From an uncultured Eubacteriales bacterium (GTDB taxonomy: Bacteria > Bacillota > Clostridia > Christensenellales > Aristaeellaceae), in contig URJB01000041.1 of assembly GCA_900548145.1 (NCBI GenBank), positions 1-20,565 of the forward strand: 20,565 nt of DNA, read 5' to 3'. Both the position numbers and the translations under genes were made by a program. Under the pieces are notes generated by a model, which had not been told where the DNA came from, searched no databases, and saw only the letters and a program-made list of their open reading frames with translations. How positions within the stretch are numbered: the first letter of the stretch is position 1; each line of letters begins with the position of its first letter. Below, piece after piece: positions 1-5,759 of the stretch.

Positions 1-189
1 ATAGGGCGCGGGACTGTTCGAGGTGAAGCAAGTTGGCTGCGGAGTTACCGCCGCTCGGCAACGGGCCTCGCGGCTCGCGGGTCTGGTGTGGATTCCTGTT
101 ACTTGCATAGCAAAGACCGCCATTCGGCAACAGGCCTCATGGCTCGCAATAAAGGCCAGTGTGGATATGATCTCACGTTGGCTTTTTAG
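1..189 (+). repeat. dispersed intergenic repeat, copy A (cut by window edge)
   Basis: This stretch shares most of its length with 938-1126 on the same strand and with the reverse complements of about 5964-6150 and 14690-14800. It holds an internal near-duplication: the block around 48-80 (ACCGCCGCTCGGCAACGGGC...) recurs around 117-147 (ACCGCCATTCGGCAACAGGC...). It ends in a terminator-like hairpin. Its left end lies outside the window. No protein-like reading frame is conserved between copies, so it is read as a non-coding repeat unit. Confidence 0.75.
151..187 (+). terminator. hairpin with T-run at the end of repeat copy A
   Basis: A 13-bp stem (151-163 with 174-186, including G-T pairs) closes a 10-nt loop and runs straight into a run of five T. 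The same hairpin with compensating base changes closes copies B and C, so the stem appears to be maintained. It could act as a Rho-independent terminator for plus-strand transcripts, and the A-run on its left arm makes it potentially bidirectional. Confidence 0.55.
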
Positions 190-262
190 CAGGGGCACTG
201 CCCCTGCACCCCGGACTGCATACTATTGACATGCGGCTTGACCGGGCTTTTACGCCCATACG
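190..262 (+). repeat. truncated repeat unit A2, head portion only
   Basis: This starts with the palindromic head CAGGGGCACTGCCCCTGC followed by ACCCCGGACTGC, then ACATGCGGCTTG and a GGGCTTTTACGCC block. These match, in order, the head of the repeat seen in copies B, C and D. The remainder of the unit is missing, so a second copy appears to have been tandemly joined to copy A and then cut off just before tag. Confidence 0.55.
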
Positions 263-347
263 GTTTGCTTCATCCCACGAAGTTTTTTCTGTGAACATTT
301 CCATCCTTTTTTATTTCTTAGGACACAAACCGAAAGGAGGCCTTCTA

Positions 348-941
348 TTGGCAGAGTTGCCATGGAAAGACGGCAAATGCCGGTGTTCCTGGGCGAATCC
401 CCAAAACGAGCTTTACGTGCGCTATCACGACGAGGAATGGGGCGTTCCCGTTCACGACGACGGCCGTCTGTTTGAAATGTTGATTTTGGAGAGCTTTCAG
501 GCCGGGCTTTCATGGGAATGCGTTCTGAACAAGCGGGAGGCCTTTCGCCGGGCTTTCGACGGCTTTCGTCTGGAATCTGTCTGCGCCTTTGACGAAGCCA
601 AGTTGCACGCTTTGCAGCAGGACGCGTCCATTATCCGAAACCGGCGCAAATTGGAAGCAGCCGTGCGCAATGCACGTGTTTTCCGGGACATTCAGCAGGA
701 ATGCGGCAGCTTTTCTTCTTATTTATGGGGCTGGACCAACGGTCAGGTTCTCCGGGAATTTGGCCCTACTTCCTCGCCCCTCTCCGACGCGATTTCCGCC
801 GACCTGAAAAAGCGCGGCATGACCTTCGTTGGAACCACCATCATCTACGCCTACCTTCAAGCCGTCGGCGTCATCAACGCCCACTCCCCCACCTGCTACA
901 GGGCAGGGGCAGTGCCCCTGCACCCCACACCGCGCCCGTAG
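348..941 (+). CDS. tag: DNA-3-methyladenine glycosylase I (Tag), 197 aa, TTG start
   Basis: Base-excision repair enzyme that removes 3-methyladenine from alkylated DNA in the cytoplasm. It matches the Tag family over its full length (E. coli Tag is 187 aa). The start chosen is TTG at 348, because AAAGGAGG ends 7 nt upstream and homology begins just after it; the upstream in-frame ATG at 231 adds 39 residues unlike the family and coded by repeat DNA. The zinc site typical of Tag is visible as C13, H27, H179 and C183 (HSPTC). E48 in LESFQAGLSW lines up with the base-recognition glutamate. After C183 the last 14 codons (YRAGAVPLHPTPRP) are read from the intergenic repeat that begins at 904, so the original stop codon appears lost. 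It stands alone between repeats, and no convincing promoter was seen. Confidence 0.93.
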   Translation: MAELPWKDGKCRCSWANPQNELYVRYHDEEWGVPVHDDGRLFEMLILESFQAGLSWECVLNKREAFRRAFDGFRLESVCAFDEAKLHALQQDASIIRNRRKLEAAVRNARVFRDIQQECGSFSSYLWGWTNGQVLREFGPTSSPLSDAISADLKKRGMTFVGTTIIYAYLQAVGVINAHSPTCYRAGAVPLHPTPRP

Positions 942-1126
942 GGCGCGGGGCTGCTCGAAGGAAAACGGCTTGGCTACGGAGTCACCACCGCTCGGCAACG
1001 GGCCTCACGGCTCGCCGGTCTGGTGTGGATTCCTTGTCAGTTGAATAGAAAAGACCGCCGTCGGGCAACAGGCCCTCCGGCTCGCTAAAAAGGTCAGCGT
1101 GATTCTAAATTCACGCTGGCCTTTTG
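904..1126 (+). repeat. dispersed intergenic repeat, copy B (most complete)
   Basis: This is the most complete uninterrupted copy. It has the head CAGGGGCAGTGCCCCTGC at 904, a GTAGGGCGCGGGG block, the two related internal blocks (about 988-1016 and 1055-1084), and the closing hairpin at 1088-1125. It follows the zinc-site codons of tag directly and supplies the end of that reading frame. The unit is about 220 bp. It has no transposase and no terminal repeats that would make it a classic insertion sequence; it may be a MITE-like or REP-like element. Confidence 0.75.
1088..1125 (+). terminator. terminator-like hairpin closing repeat copy B
   Basis: A 14-bp stem (1088-1101 with 1112-1125, one G-T pair) has a 10-nt loop, an A-run on the left and TTTT on the right. 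It is the only terminator candidate downstream of tag, so the repeat may serve as the tag terminator. Confidence 0.6.
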
Positions 1127-1144
1127 CCTTGCAGAAATATCCAA

Positions 1145-1173
1145 GTTACATCGAAGCGTCCAACTGGTATAAT
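1145..1173 (+). promoter_or_regulatory. candidate sigma-A promoter with extended -10, no gene after it
   Basis: GTTACA (1145-1150), a 17-nt spacer, then TATAAT (1168-1173) preceded by TGG, an extended -10. The predicted start is near 1180. No open frame with a ribosome binding site follows, so it may be fortuitous or may drive a non-coding RNA. Confidence 0.4.
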
Positions 1174-1677
1174 TTGAATATGGTTTACACCAACCGCGAA
1201 TTGGAAAACAGGTCTGCCCATGGAAGCAGCGAGTCCACCCACGTAACACGAGACTATCCCAAGCACCGCCATTTGAGTCTGCCCAGCGCCACCTGCGGGG
1301 GAACCGAGCGGCGATAGGCAGCGGAGGGAAAAAGGCCCACCCATTTTGACGGCGGAAATAGGCGAGCACAGGAGCGCGCACAGGCGTTGGGGGTAGCTAT
1401 CTAATTTTATTACGCGCGACGTTGCGAGCCCCGCCGGCAAAATGGGCAATAAAAGGCTTTTTCCCGGCGGGTGAGCGAAGCGAACCGAGGTCGAGGACAG
1501 CCCCGAAGGGGCTACCGCAGACCGAAGCCCGCCACCAAGGGAGGCCGAAGGCCGACTAGCGCCCGAAATGGCCGAAGGCCATGAAGCGCGTAGCCAAGCA
1601 CAAGCGTAGCGCAGGGCTTGGCCGCAGTGCGAAGCGGGGCGGGCCGCAAGAGTCGCCGTGCCGCTGGCTTTCTTTTG

Positions 1678-1711
1678 CACACTTTTCTTTCGCCACCGAA
1701 AGAAAAGTGTG
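1678..1711. repeat. 15-bp perfect inverted repeat with 4-nt loop
   Basis: CACACTTTTCTTTCG (1678-1692) is the exact reverse complement of 1697-1711, with CCAC between. It resembles the short perfect hairpins scattered through bacterial intergenic regions. There is no T-run after it, so it is not called a terminator. Confidence 0.8.
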
Positions 1712-1731
1712 AGCGCCCCTTGGGACGGCCA

Positions 1732-1997
1732 GTCCCTATCCGCGCCGGAGTCGGCGCGTCAAGCCCCACCGGGGGCTGGGGATTGCGCCTGCGGGCGCAC
1801 TGGGGGCTTTCCGCTCGCCCCAGGCCCCTTCGGATCGCCACCCGAACAATAGAGCGCCCCATAGGGCTGCAAGCCCTTCCCTCGCGCCGGTATCGGCGCG
1901 TCAGGCCCCGCCAAGGGGAATTGCTTACGGCAAAGTTGTCGTTTATCGATGCAAGCAGGGGGCTTTCCGCTCGCCCCCTGCACCCCTTCGGGGAGTC
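1732..1997 (+). repeat. two diverged tandem repeats of about 110 bp
   Basis: The block from about 1732 (CGCGCCGGAGTCGGCGCGTC, later GGGGGCTTTCCGCTCGCCCC and CCCCTTCGG) recurs from about 1877 (CGCGCCGGTATCGGCGCGTC, the same GGGGGCTTTCCGCTCGCCCC, then CCCCTTCGG). The two copies differ in their middle parts. They are non-coding as far as can be judged. Confidence 0.65.
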
Positions 1998-2217
1998 GGC
2001 GTATCCACAGGGCGGGAGTATGTGCCTGCGGGCGCATCAAAGGGCCTTCCTCGGGGAAAAACAATCGGCGCGGCCCGCGCTGCCGTACACTCCGCTTTTT
2101 GCTTCTCTGATTTCAAGGTTCTAACCACACTTTCGGCATTGGTGTCAATTAGCACGATTTCCTTGCAATAGCTCCCCTTTCCTTCTTTACTACCATCAAA
2201 GGAGTGTTATCATCCCC

Positions 2218-3009
2218 ATGCAGCTTCCTTCCACTCTCTTCGGCTGGGTACGCTTCCTGCTGGAGCAGTACGGCCCCCTGTTTCTGAGCGGCGTCGGCGT
2301 TACGCTGATCGTTGCCATCACCGGCACACTGGCGGGCTTCCTGCTGGGCCTGCTGGTGGCGATTCTGCGCACGATTCCCACGTCGCCCAAAGACCCCGCT
2401 GTGAAAAGAGTCCCACTGAAGATTCTTTCGTGGCTGCTGGGTGTTTATATTGAAGTGTTCCGCGGAACGCCTATGATCGTGCAGGCCATGGTGATCTATT
2501 ACGGCGGCATGACGGTGGGCGTTCGCCTGCCCGTGCTGACCGCCGCCATCCTGATCGTCAGCGTCAATACCGGCGCGTATATGGCGGAGATCATCCGCGG
2601 CGGCATCATCAGCGTGGATAAGGGCCAGAAGGAGGCCGCCCACGCCATCGGCATGACCCACTGGCAGAGCATGATCTACGTGGTGCTGCCTCAGGCCGTG
2701 CGGAATATCATGCCCTCCATCGGCAATGAGTTCGTGGTCAATATCAAGGACTCCAGCGTGCTGAACGTGATTTCCGTCAACGAGCTGTTCTTCATGTCCA
2801 AGTCCGCTGCGGGTACGTACCTGCGCTACTTTGAGGTGTTCTTCATTACCGCGTGCATCTATCTGGTGCTGACCTTCACCGTTACCCGGCTGCTGCGGCT
2901 GCTGGAACGCAAGATGGACGGCAAGACCAATTACATCATCTACGGCTCCCAGAGTGATTCCAAGGCTTCCATCAAGATCGAAAAGGAAGAAGGTGTGCCC
3001 CGTGACTGA
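2218..3009 (+). CDS. polar amino-acid ABC transporter permease, 263 aa
   Basis: Integral membrane subunit of a HisM/GlnP-type amino-acid importer. The N-terminal half has a membrane segment around residues 21-45 (GVTLIVAITGTLAG), followed by the family signature VFRGTPMIVQA and further hydrophobic segments. The cytoplasmic EAA loop that docks to the ATPase is clear (GQKEAAHAIGMTHW...VLPQA). The C-terminus is a polar tail. The ATG at 2218 is used; AAAGGAG lies 13 nt upstream, longer than usual, but no other in-frame start fits better. It overlaps the next gene by 8 nt, indicating translational coupling. No periplasmic-type binding protein gene is adjacent, so the substrate cannot be told and the binding subunit must be encoded elsewhere or have been lost. 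Confidence 0.93.
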   Translation: MQLPSTLFGWVRFLLEQYGPLFLSGVGVTLIVAITGTLAGFLLGLLVAILRTIPTSPKDPAVKRVPLKILSWLLGVYIEVFRGTPMIVQAMVIYYGGMTVGVRLPVLTAAILIVSVNTGAYMAEIIRGGIISVDKGQKEAAHAIGMTHWQSMIYVVLPQAVRNIMPSIGNEFVVNIKDSSVLNVISVNELFFMSKSAAGTYLRYFEVFFITACIYLVLTFTVTRLLRLLERKMDGKTNYIIYGSQSDSKASIKIEKEEGVPRD

Positions 3010-3769
3010 CCTGAACGCATTGGAAAAGAACGTCCCCATTCTCAGCGTGGAGCACCTGAAGAAGAACTTCGGCGAGCACGAGGTACTGCGGGATATCACC
3101 TTCGATGTGCCGCAGGGCGACGTAGTCAGCATTATCGGCTCCAGCGGCAGCGGCAAGAGCACGCTGTTGCGGTGCATCAATTTTCTGGAAGAACCCACCG
3201 ACGGCCGGATCCTGTTCCGGGGAAAGAACGCAGAAACCGAATGGACCCGGGCACAGTACCATTCCAAGGTGGGCATGGTGTTTCAGAGCTTCAACCTGTT
3301 CAACAACATGAGCGTGCTGAAGAACTGCATGACCGGCCAGATGAAGGTGCTGCACCGGGGGCGGGCCGAATCGGAAGAAAAGGCGCTGTTCTATCTGGAA
3401 AAGGTGGGCATGGGCCCCTATCGGGATGCACGGCCCGGTCAGCTTTCCGGCGGACAGAAGCAGCGCGTGGCCATTGCCCGGGCACTGGCCATGGACCCGG
3501 AGGTGTTGCTCTTTGACGAGCCCACCAGTGCGCTGGACCCGGAAATGGTGGGCGAGGTGCTGAGCGTCATGCGGGAGTTGGCGGATTCCGGCCTGACCAT
3601 GCTGGTCGTGACCCACGAAATGGCCTTTGCCCGGGATGTGAGCAAGCGGGTCATTTTTATGGATTCAGGCGTGATCGCCGAGGACGGCGCGCCGGAGGAA
3701 ATCTTCACCCATCCCAAGCAGCAGCGCACTCGGGAGTTCTTGAGCCGGGTGCTGGAAAAGAAAGCGTAA
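3002..3769 (+). CDS. polar amino-acid ABC transporter ATP-binding protein, 255 aa
   Basis: Energy-coupling ATPase of the importer whose permease precedes it (GlnQ/HisP family, usually 240-260 aa). Seen in order: Walker A GSSGSGKST, Q-loop FQSFNLF, signature LSGGQKQR, Walker B LLFDEPTSALDPE and the switch histidine in VVTHEM. The start is taken as GTG at 3002, with AAGAAGG ending 8 nt upstream. A longer in-frame reading from ATG 2954 lies wholly within the permease gene and adds a basic segment absent from the family, so it was not chosen. GTG at 2993 is a weaker alternative. A terminator follows at once, so the operon appears to be these two genes only. Confidence 0.93.
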   Translation: MTDLNALEKNVPILSVEHLKKNFGEHEVLRDITFDVPQGDVVSIIGSSGSGKSTLLRCINFLEEPTDGRILFRGKNAETEWTRAQYHSKVGMVFQSFNLFNNMSVLKNCMTGQMKVLHRGRAESEEKALFYLEKVGMGPYRDARPGQLSGGQKQRVAIARALAMDPEVLLFDEPTSALDPEMVGEVLSVMRELADSGLTMLVVTHEMAFARDVSKRVIFMDSGVIAEDGAPEEIFTHPKQQRTREFLSRVLEKKA

Positions 3770-3776
3770 TTCGTTT

Positions 3777-3810
3777 CCGGGCTTTTCGAAAAGGCCCGGA
3801 TTTTCTTTTT
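3777..3810 (+). terminator. Rho-independent terminator of the amino-acid ABC operon
   Basis: CCGGGC (3777-3782) pairs with GCCCGG (3794-3799), with a TTTT/AAAA inner extension, followed by a T-rich tract (ATTTTCTTTTT). It lies 8 nt after the ATPase stop codon. Confidence 0.8.
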
Positions 3811-3890
3811 CAAAAAATGGGAAGAAACGGCAGTCCGCGTTCGTTGAATCAAAAGACGGCTGACAGCGCCGCCTGAAGGAGGGTGTACCG

Positions 3891-4964
3891 ATGAAGAAAT
3901 GGCTGGTTTTTCTGATGAGCCTGTGCCTGGCGGCTCTGTGCGTCCCGGCACTGGCGGCCTCGTCCCGGCCCACGGCCTATGTGGATGGCGGAACGGTGGA
4001 TCAGGTCCATCTGCGTCAAAAGCCCGCATCGGATGCACGCTCGCTGGGACTTTATTTTACGGGCACCGAGGTGGAATGCTGGTCAGATCCCAGCGAAACC
4101 TGGGTGCATGTCTCTATCGGCGCGGAGGACGGTTACATGATGTCCAAATACCTGTCGCTGGAGGAAGTGCCCTCCCGTCAGCCGGAGGGCATCGCTCACA
4201 CGGAATCGTGGCTGAATCTGCGCAAGCTGCCCACGAAGGACTCTCAACGACTGGGAACACTCCATGAGGGAGACAAAGTGACCGTGTTGGGCGAAACGGC
4301 CTACAGCTGGTACTATATCAACGCAAATGGCGTGTATGGGTATGTATACGAACGCTATCTGGAATTGGGCAGCGCTGCCGAGCAGCCGCTTGCCGGAGAA
4401 GAATTGCCGCTGCTGCGGGCGGCGCTGGAAAGCCGGGCAACGCTGCGGCTGAACGGTGAAGAAATACTGCTGTCACAGTTCATGGAGCAGGCCGACGGGC
4501 AGCTGGAGCTGCCACGGCTGACGGTGCTGGACTTGGACGGCGACGGTCAGATGGAAGCGGTGGTGAAGGAATATCGCCGCGGCGTCGAGGACACAGAGCT
4601 TGGCTCACTGGTGCTGGACGTGCAGCACGGCGTGGTTTACGCCTATGATCTGACCCTGCGGGCCTTCAACGAGCTGCGGGCGGACGGTACGTTCATCTAT
4701 TCCAGCGGAGCGGCGGACAACGGGATCGCGTCGCTGAAGCCGGAGGAGGACAGCAGCACGTATCAGATTCTGGCGGAATCCCGCACGGACAGCGCCGGGG
4801 GCATCTCCTATACGGTGGACGGTCTGACCGTCACCGGGACGGAATACAGCGCCGCGTTAGACCGGCAGGCCCAGAAGCCGGAGGCTGTATGGTACGAATG
4901 GAACGAGACGAATCTGAATTTGCTGTTTGGTTCCGTGACGGCTCGGAGCAACGGAGAATCCTAA
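3891..4964 (+). CDS. secreted protein with two SH3-like repeats, 357 aa
   Basis: The ATG at 3891 follows GAAGGAGGGT with good spacing. A signal peptide occupies residues 1-23 (positive MKKW, hydrophobic core, cleavage likely after ALA). Two bacterial SH3-like domains follow at about residues 28-93 and 103-160, each with the usual V(H/N)LR(Q/K)xP start and a G(Y/V)xxxxYL ending; such domains bind cell-wall peptides. The rest (about 168-357) has no family I recognise; it contains DLDGDGQMEAVV near residue 215, a DxDxDG calcium-loop type motif seen in repeat-type extracellular proteins. No catalytic motif was seen. The gene is monocistronic, bounded by terminators on both sides. A role at the cell wall is inferred from the domains and signal only. 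Confidence 0.88.
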   Translation: MKKWLVFLMSLCLAALCVPALAASSRPTAYVDGGTVDQVHLRQKPASDARSLGLYFTGTEVECWSDPSETWVHVSIGAEDGYMMSKYLSLEEVPSRQPEGIAHTESWLNLRKLPTKDSQRLGTLHEGDKVTVLGETAYSWYYINANGVYGYVYERYLELGSAAEQPLAGEELPLLRAALESRATLRLNGEEILLSQFMEQADGQLELPRLTVLDLDGDGQMEAVVKEYRRGVEDTELGSLVLDVQHGVVYAYDLTLRAFNELRADGTFIYSSGAADNGIASLKPEEDSSTYQILAESRTDSAGGISYTVDGLTVTGTEYSAALDRQAQKPEAVWYEWNETNLNLLFGSVTARSNGES

Positions 4965-4973
4965 AAGAGGATG

Positions 4974-5014
4974 AAAAAGGCCCCTCGGGTTGACAAAACC
5001 TGCGGGGCCTTTTG
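4974..5014 (+). terminator. Rho-independent terminator after the SH3 protein gene
   Basis: AAAAGGCCCC (4975-4984) pairs perfectly with GGGGCCTTTT (5004-5013), with a further GGGTT/AACC inner pairing. It lies 10 nt past the stop codon and could work in both directions. Confidence 0.85.
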
Positions 5015-5199
5015 ACTTGGAGGTGGGGGAAAGGTTTTATGATGATTTAAGATGCGGGATGATGCCAGTGGAATTTTCCCAATGGGGTGATCCTTGAAGG
5101 AGAAAACAGCTCGGCGTTTGGGCAAACAGCAAACGGAGCGCATGGCAGTGCGAACCGCGTTGATTGACTGCCCCGGGAAATTCGTGTCGTTGGTGGAGT

Positions 5200-5232
5200 G
5201 GCTCGGAAGGGTGAGAGCTTCCGGCCTTTTTT
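5200..5232 (+). terminator. terminator-like hairpin facing right
   Basis: GGC-T-CGGAAG pairs with CTTCCG-GCC (one bulged T), followed by TTTTTT at 5227-5232. No plus-strand gene was found between 5014 and here, so its purpose is unclear. It lies just past the end of the minus-strand frame at 5234-5431. Confidence 0.5.
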
Positions 5233-5233
5233 G

Positions 5234-5431
5234 TTACTTCTCAGGGTGAGAGGCGAGAAAGTAACGAATGGCGGTTTTGATTGCGCCTTGTTTGTTCGGC
5301 TGGCTATCGAGCCAGCTCAGAATATCCTGGTCGGTGTTGCGGTTGAGCTTCAGCCCGAAAAACTGTGTATTCTTCGCAGCGTATCGGGCGTTCGCGTCCT
5401 TGTAACCATCTTCAATCTTCTTTCTACCCGT
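5234..5431 (-). pseudogene. ribbon-helix-helix-like small protein, start codon lost (ACG)
   Basis: The minus strand encodes a 65-codon frame reading (ACG)-GRKKIEDGYKDANARYAAK, then FFGLKLNRNTDQDILSWLD, then NKQGAIKTAIRYFLASHPEK and stop. The pattern (short beta-like segment FGLKL, N-T-D-x-D-I-L-x-W-L helix, NKQGAIKxxIR second helix) is typical of small CopG-like DNA-binding proteins carried by phages and conjugative elements of Firmicutes. An AGGTGA ribosome binding site (5438-5443) lies 6 nt before position 5431, exactly where ATG would be expected, but the codon there is ACG, and an in-frame stop lies a few codons upstream. So it is either a recent pseudogene by one base change or uses a very rare ACG start. 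It was probably left by a mobile element. Confidence 0.55.
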
Positions 5432-5460
5432 TGACTTTCACCTGCCTTCTGTGGTAAGAT
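5431..5460 (+). promoter_or_regulatory. promoter of the candidate antisense small RNA
   Basis: TTGACT (5431-5436), an 18-nt spacer and TAAGAT (5455-5460) with an extended TGG before the -10. Transcription would begin near 5466. The -35 touches the lost start codon of the minus-strand frame at 5234-5431. Confidence 0.5.
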
Positions 5461-5465
5461 ACCAA

Positions 5466-5553
5466 CAGGTGAGGAGCTTGACCTGTTGGAGCAGGTCAAC
5501 GAATCATCTTCGAATGACCGTCTTCCTGTTGGGTTTGGGGGCGGTTATTTTTT
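5466..5553 (+). ncRNA. candidate antisense small RNA, antitoxin of a type I pair
   Basis: A transcript of about 88 nt is predicted from the promoter at 5431-5460 to the T-run at 5548-5553. It contains a perfect 8-bp hairpin (5478-5485 with 5492-5499, loop TTGGAG). It then has a largely open stretch whose ATCATCTTC (5503-5511) can pair with the ribosome-binding and start region of the peptide gene on the other strand (5642-5650; 8 Watson-Crick pairs plus one G-U), and a weak GACCG/CGGTT stem before TTTTTT. It runs convergently toward, and overlaps, the end of the peptide gene at 5545-5637. No protein frame with a ribosome binding site was seen in it. Inferred from sequence; expression not shown. 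Confidence 0.45.
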
Positions 5554-5637
5554 ATGCCTTGGCTTGATTGCCTTTAGCACCTCGAAAATAACGTAAGCGA
5601 TCAGCCTTAACAGACTGATGATGTCACCAATCTTCAT
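5545..5637 (-). CDS. 30-residue hydrophobic peptide, candidate type I toxin
   Basis: A small gene on the minus strand. An AAAGGAG site (5647-5653) lies 9 nt before the ATG at 5637. ATGs at 5646 and 5643 are in frame but too close to that site. The product begins MKIGDIISLLRLIAY, continues VIFEVLKAIK and ends PRHKK: one membrane-spanning helix (about residues 5-24) followed by a strongly basic tail, the form of Fst-, TxpA- and Ldr-like membrane toxins. It has its own promoter at 5731-5759, a leader of about 85 nt that opens with a hairpin (GTGCTC/GAGCAC, 5701-5724), and a convergent small RNA at its 3' end, as in known type I systems. I do not recognise the exact family. It could also be a phage-derived membrane peptide. 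Confidence 0.55.
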   Translation of the reverse strand: MKIGDIISLLRLIAYVIFEVLKAIKPRHKK

Positions 5638-5730
5638 TGGCATCATCTCCTTTGTGATTTAGTATCACTCCGGCGATGATTCGCTTAGCTTCTCCGCCCT
5701 GTGCTCTTGGTTTCCCTTGAGCACGTGAAC

Positions 5731-5759
5731 ATGATCATATGGGTTCTATTTATTGTCAA
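5731..5759 (-). promoter_or_regulatory. promoter of the 30-residue peptide gene
   Basis: On the minus strand a consensus TTGACA (5754-5759), a 17-nt spacer and GATCAT (5731-5736, 4 of 6 matches). The start would be near 5724, the foot of a hairpin (5701-5724) that would cap the leader. Confidence 0.5.

Larger units (their letters stand above)
1127..2217. other. long GC-rich intergenic region without a convincing gene
   Basis: About 1.1 kb is dense in short hairpins of the form X-CCGAAGG-X', including 1431-1438 pairing with 1464-1471, plus a pair of diverged tandem repeats and a 15-bp perfect hairpin. Open frames exist on both strands but have low-complexity composition (Ser/Pro/Ala/Arg), no ribosome binding sites and no recognisable domain, so they are not called. 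The only signal of possible expression is a promoter-like sequence at 1145-1173. Confidence 0.6.

Noticed and set aside
231..347. N-terminal extension of tag from ATG 231
   Set aside because: It has no ribosome binding site, falls in the truncated repeat, and adds 39 residues before the conserved start; TTG 348 has a strong site.
1181..1240. Resemblance to a small SRP RNA (GGTC...GGAAGCAGC)
   Set aside because: The GGAA loop and AGCAGC match only in part and the closing helix does not form.
1111..1680. 189-codon frame on the minus strand in the repeat-rich region
   Set aside because: It starts inside a hairpin and crosses repeat DNA, has a Ser/Pro/Ala/Arg-rich product, and no ribosome binding site precedes it.
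1618..2124. 168-codon frame on the plus strand
   Set aside because: It is made of the tandem repeats and the 15-bp hairpin; opposing frames of similar length exist on the other strand, as expected in GC-rich non-coding DNA.
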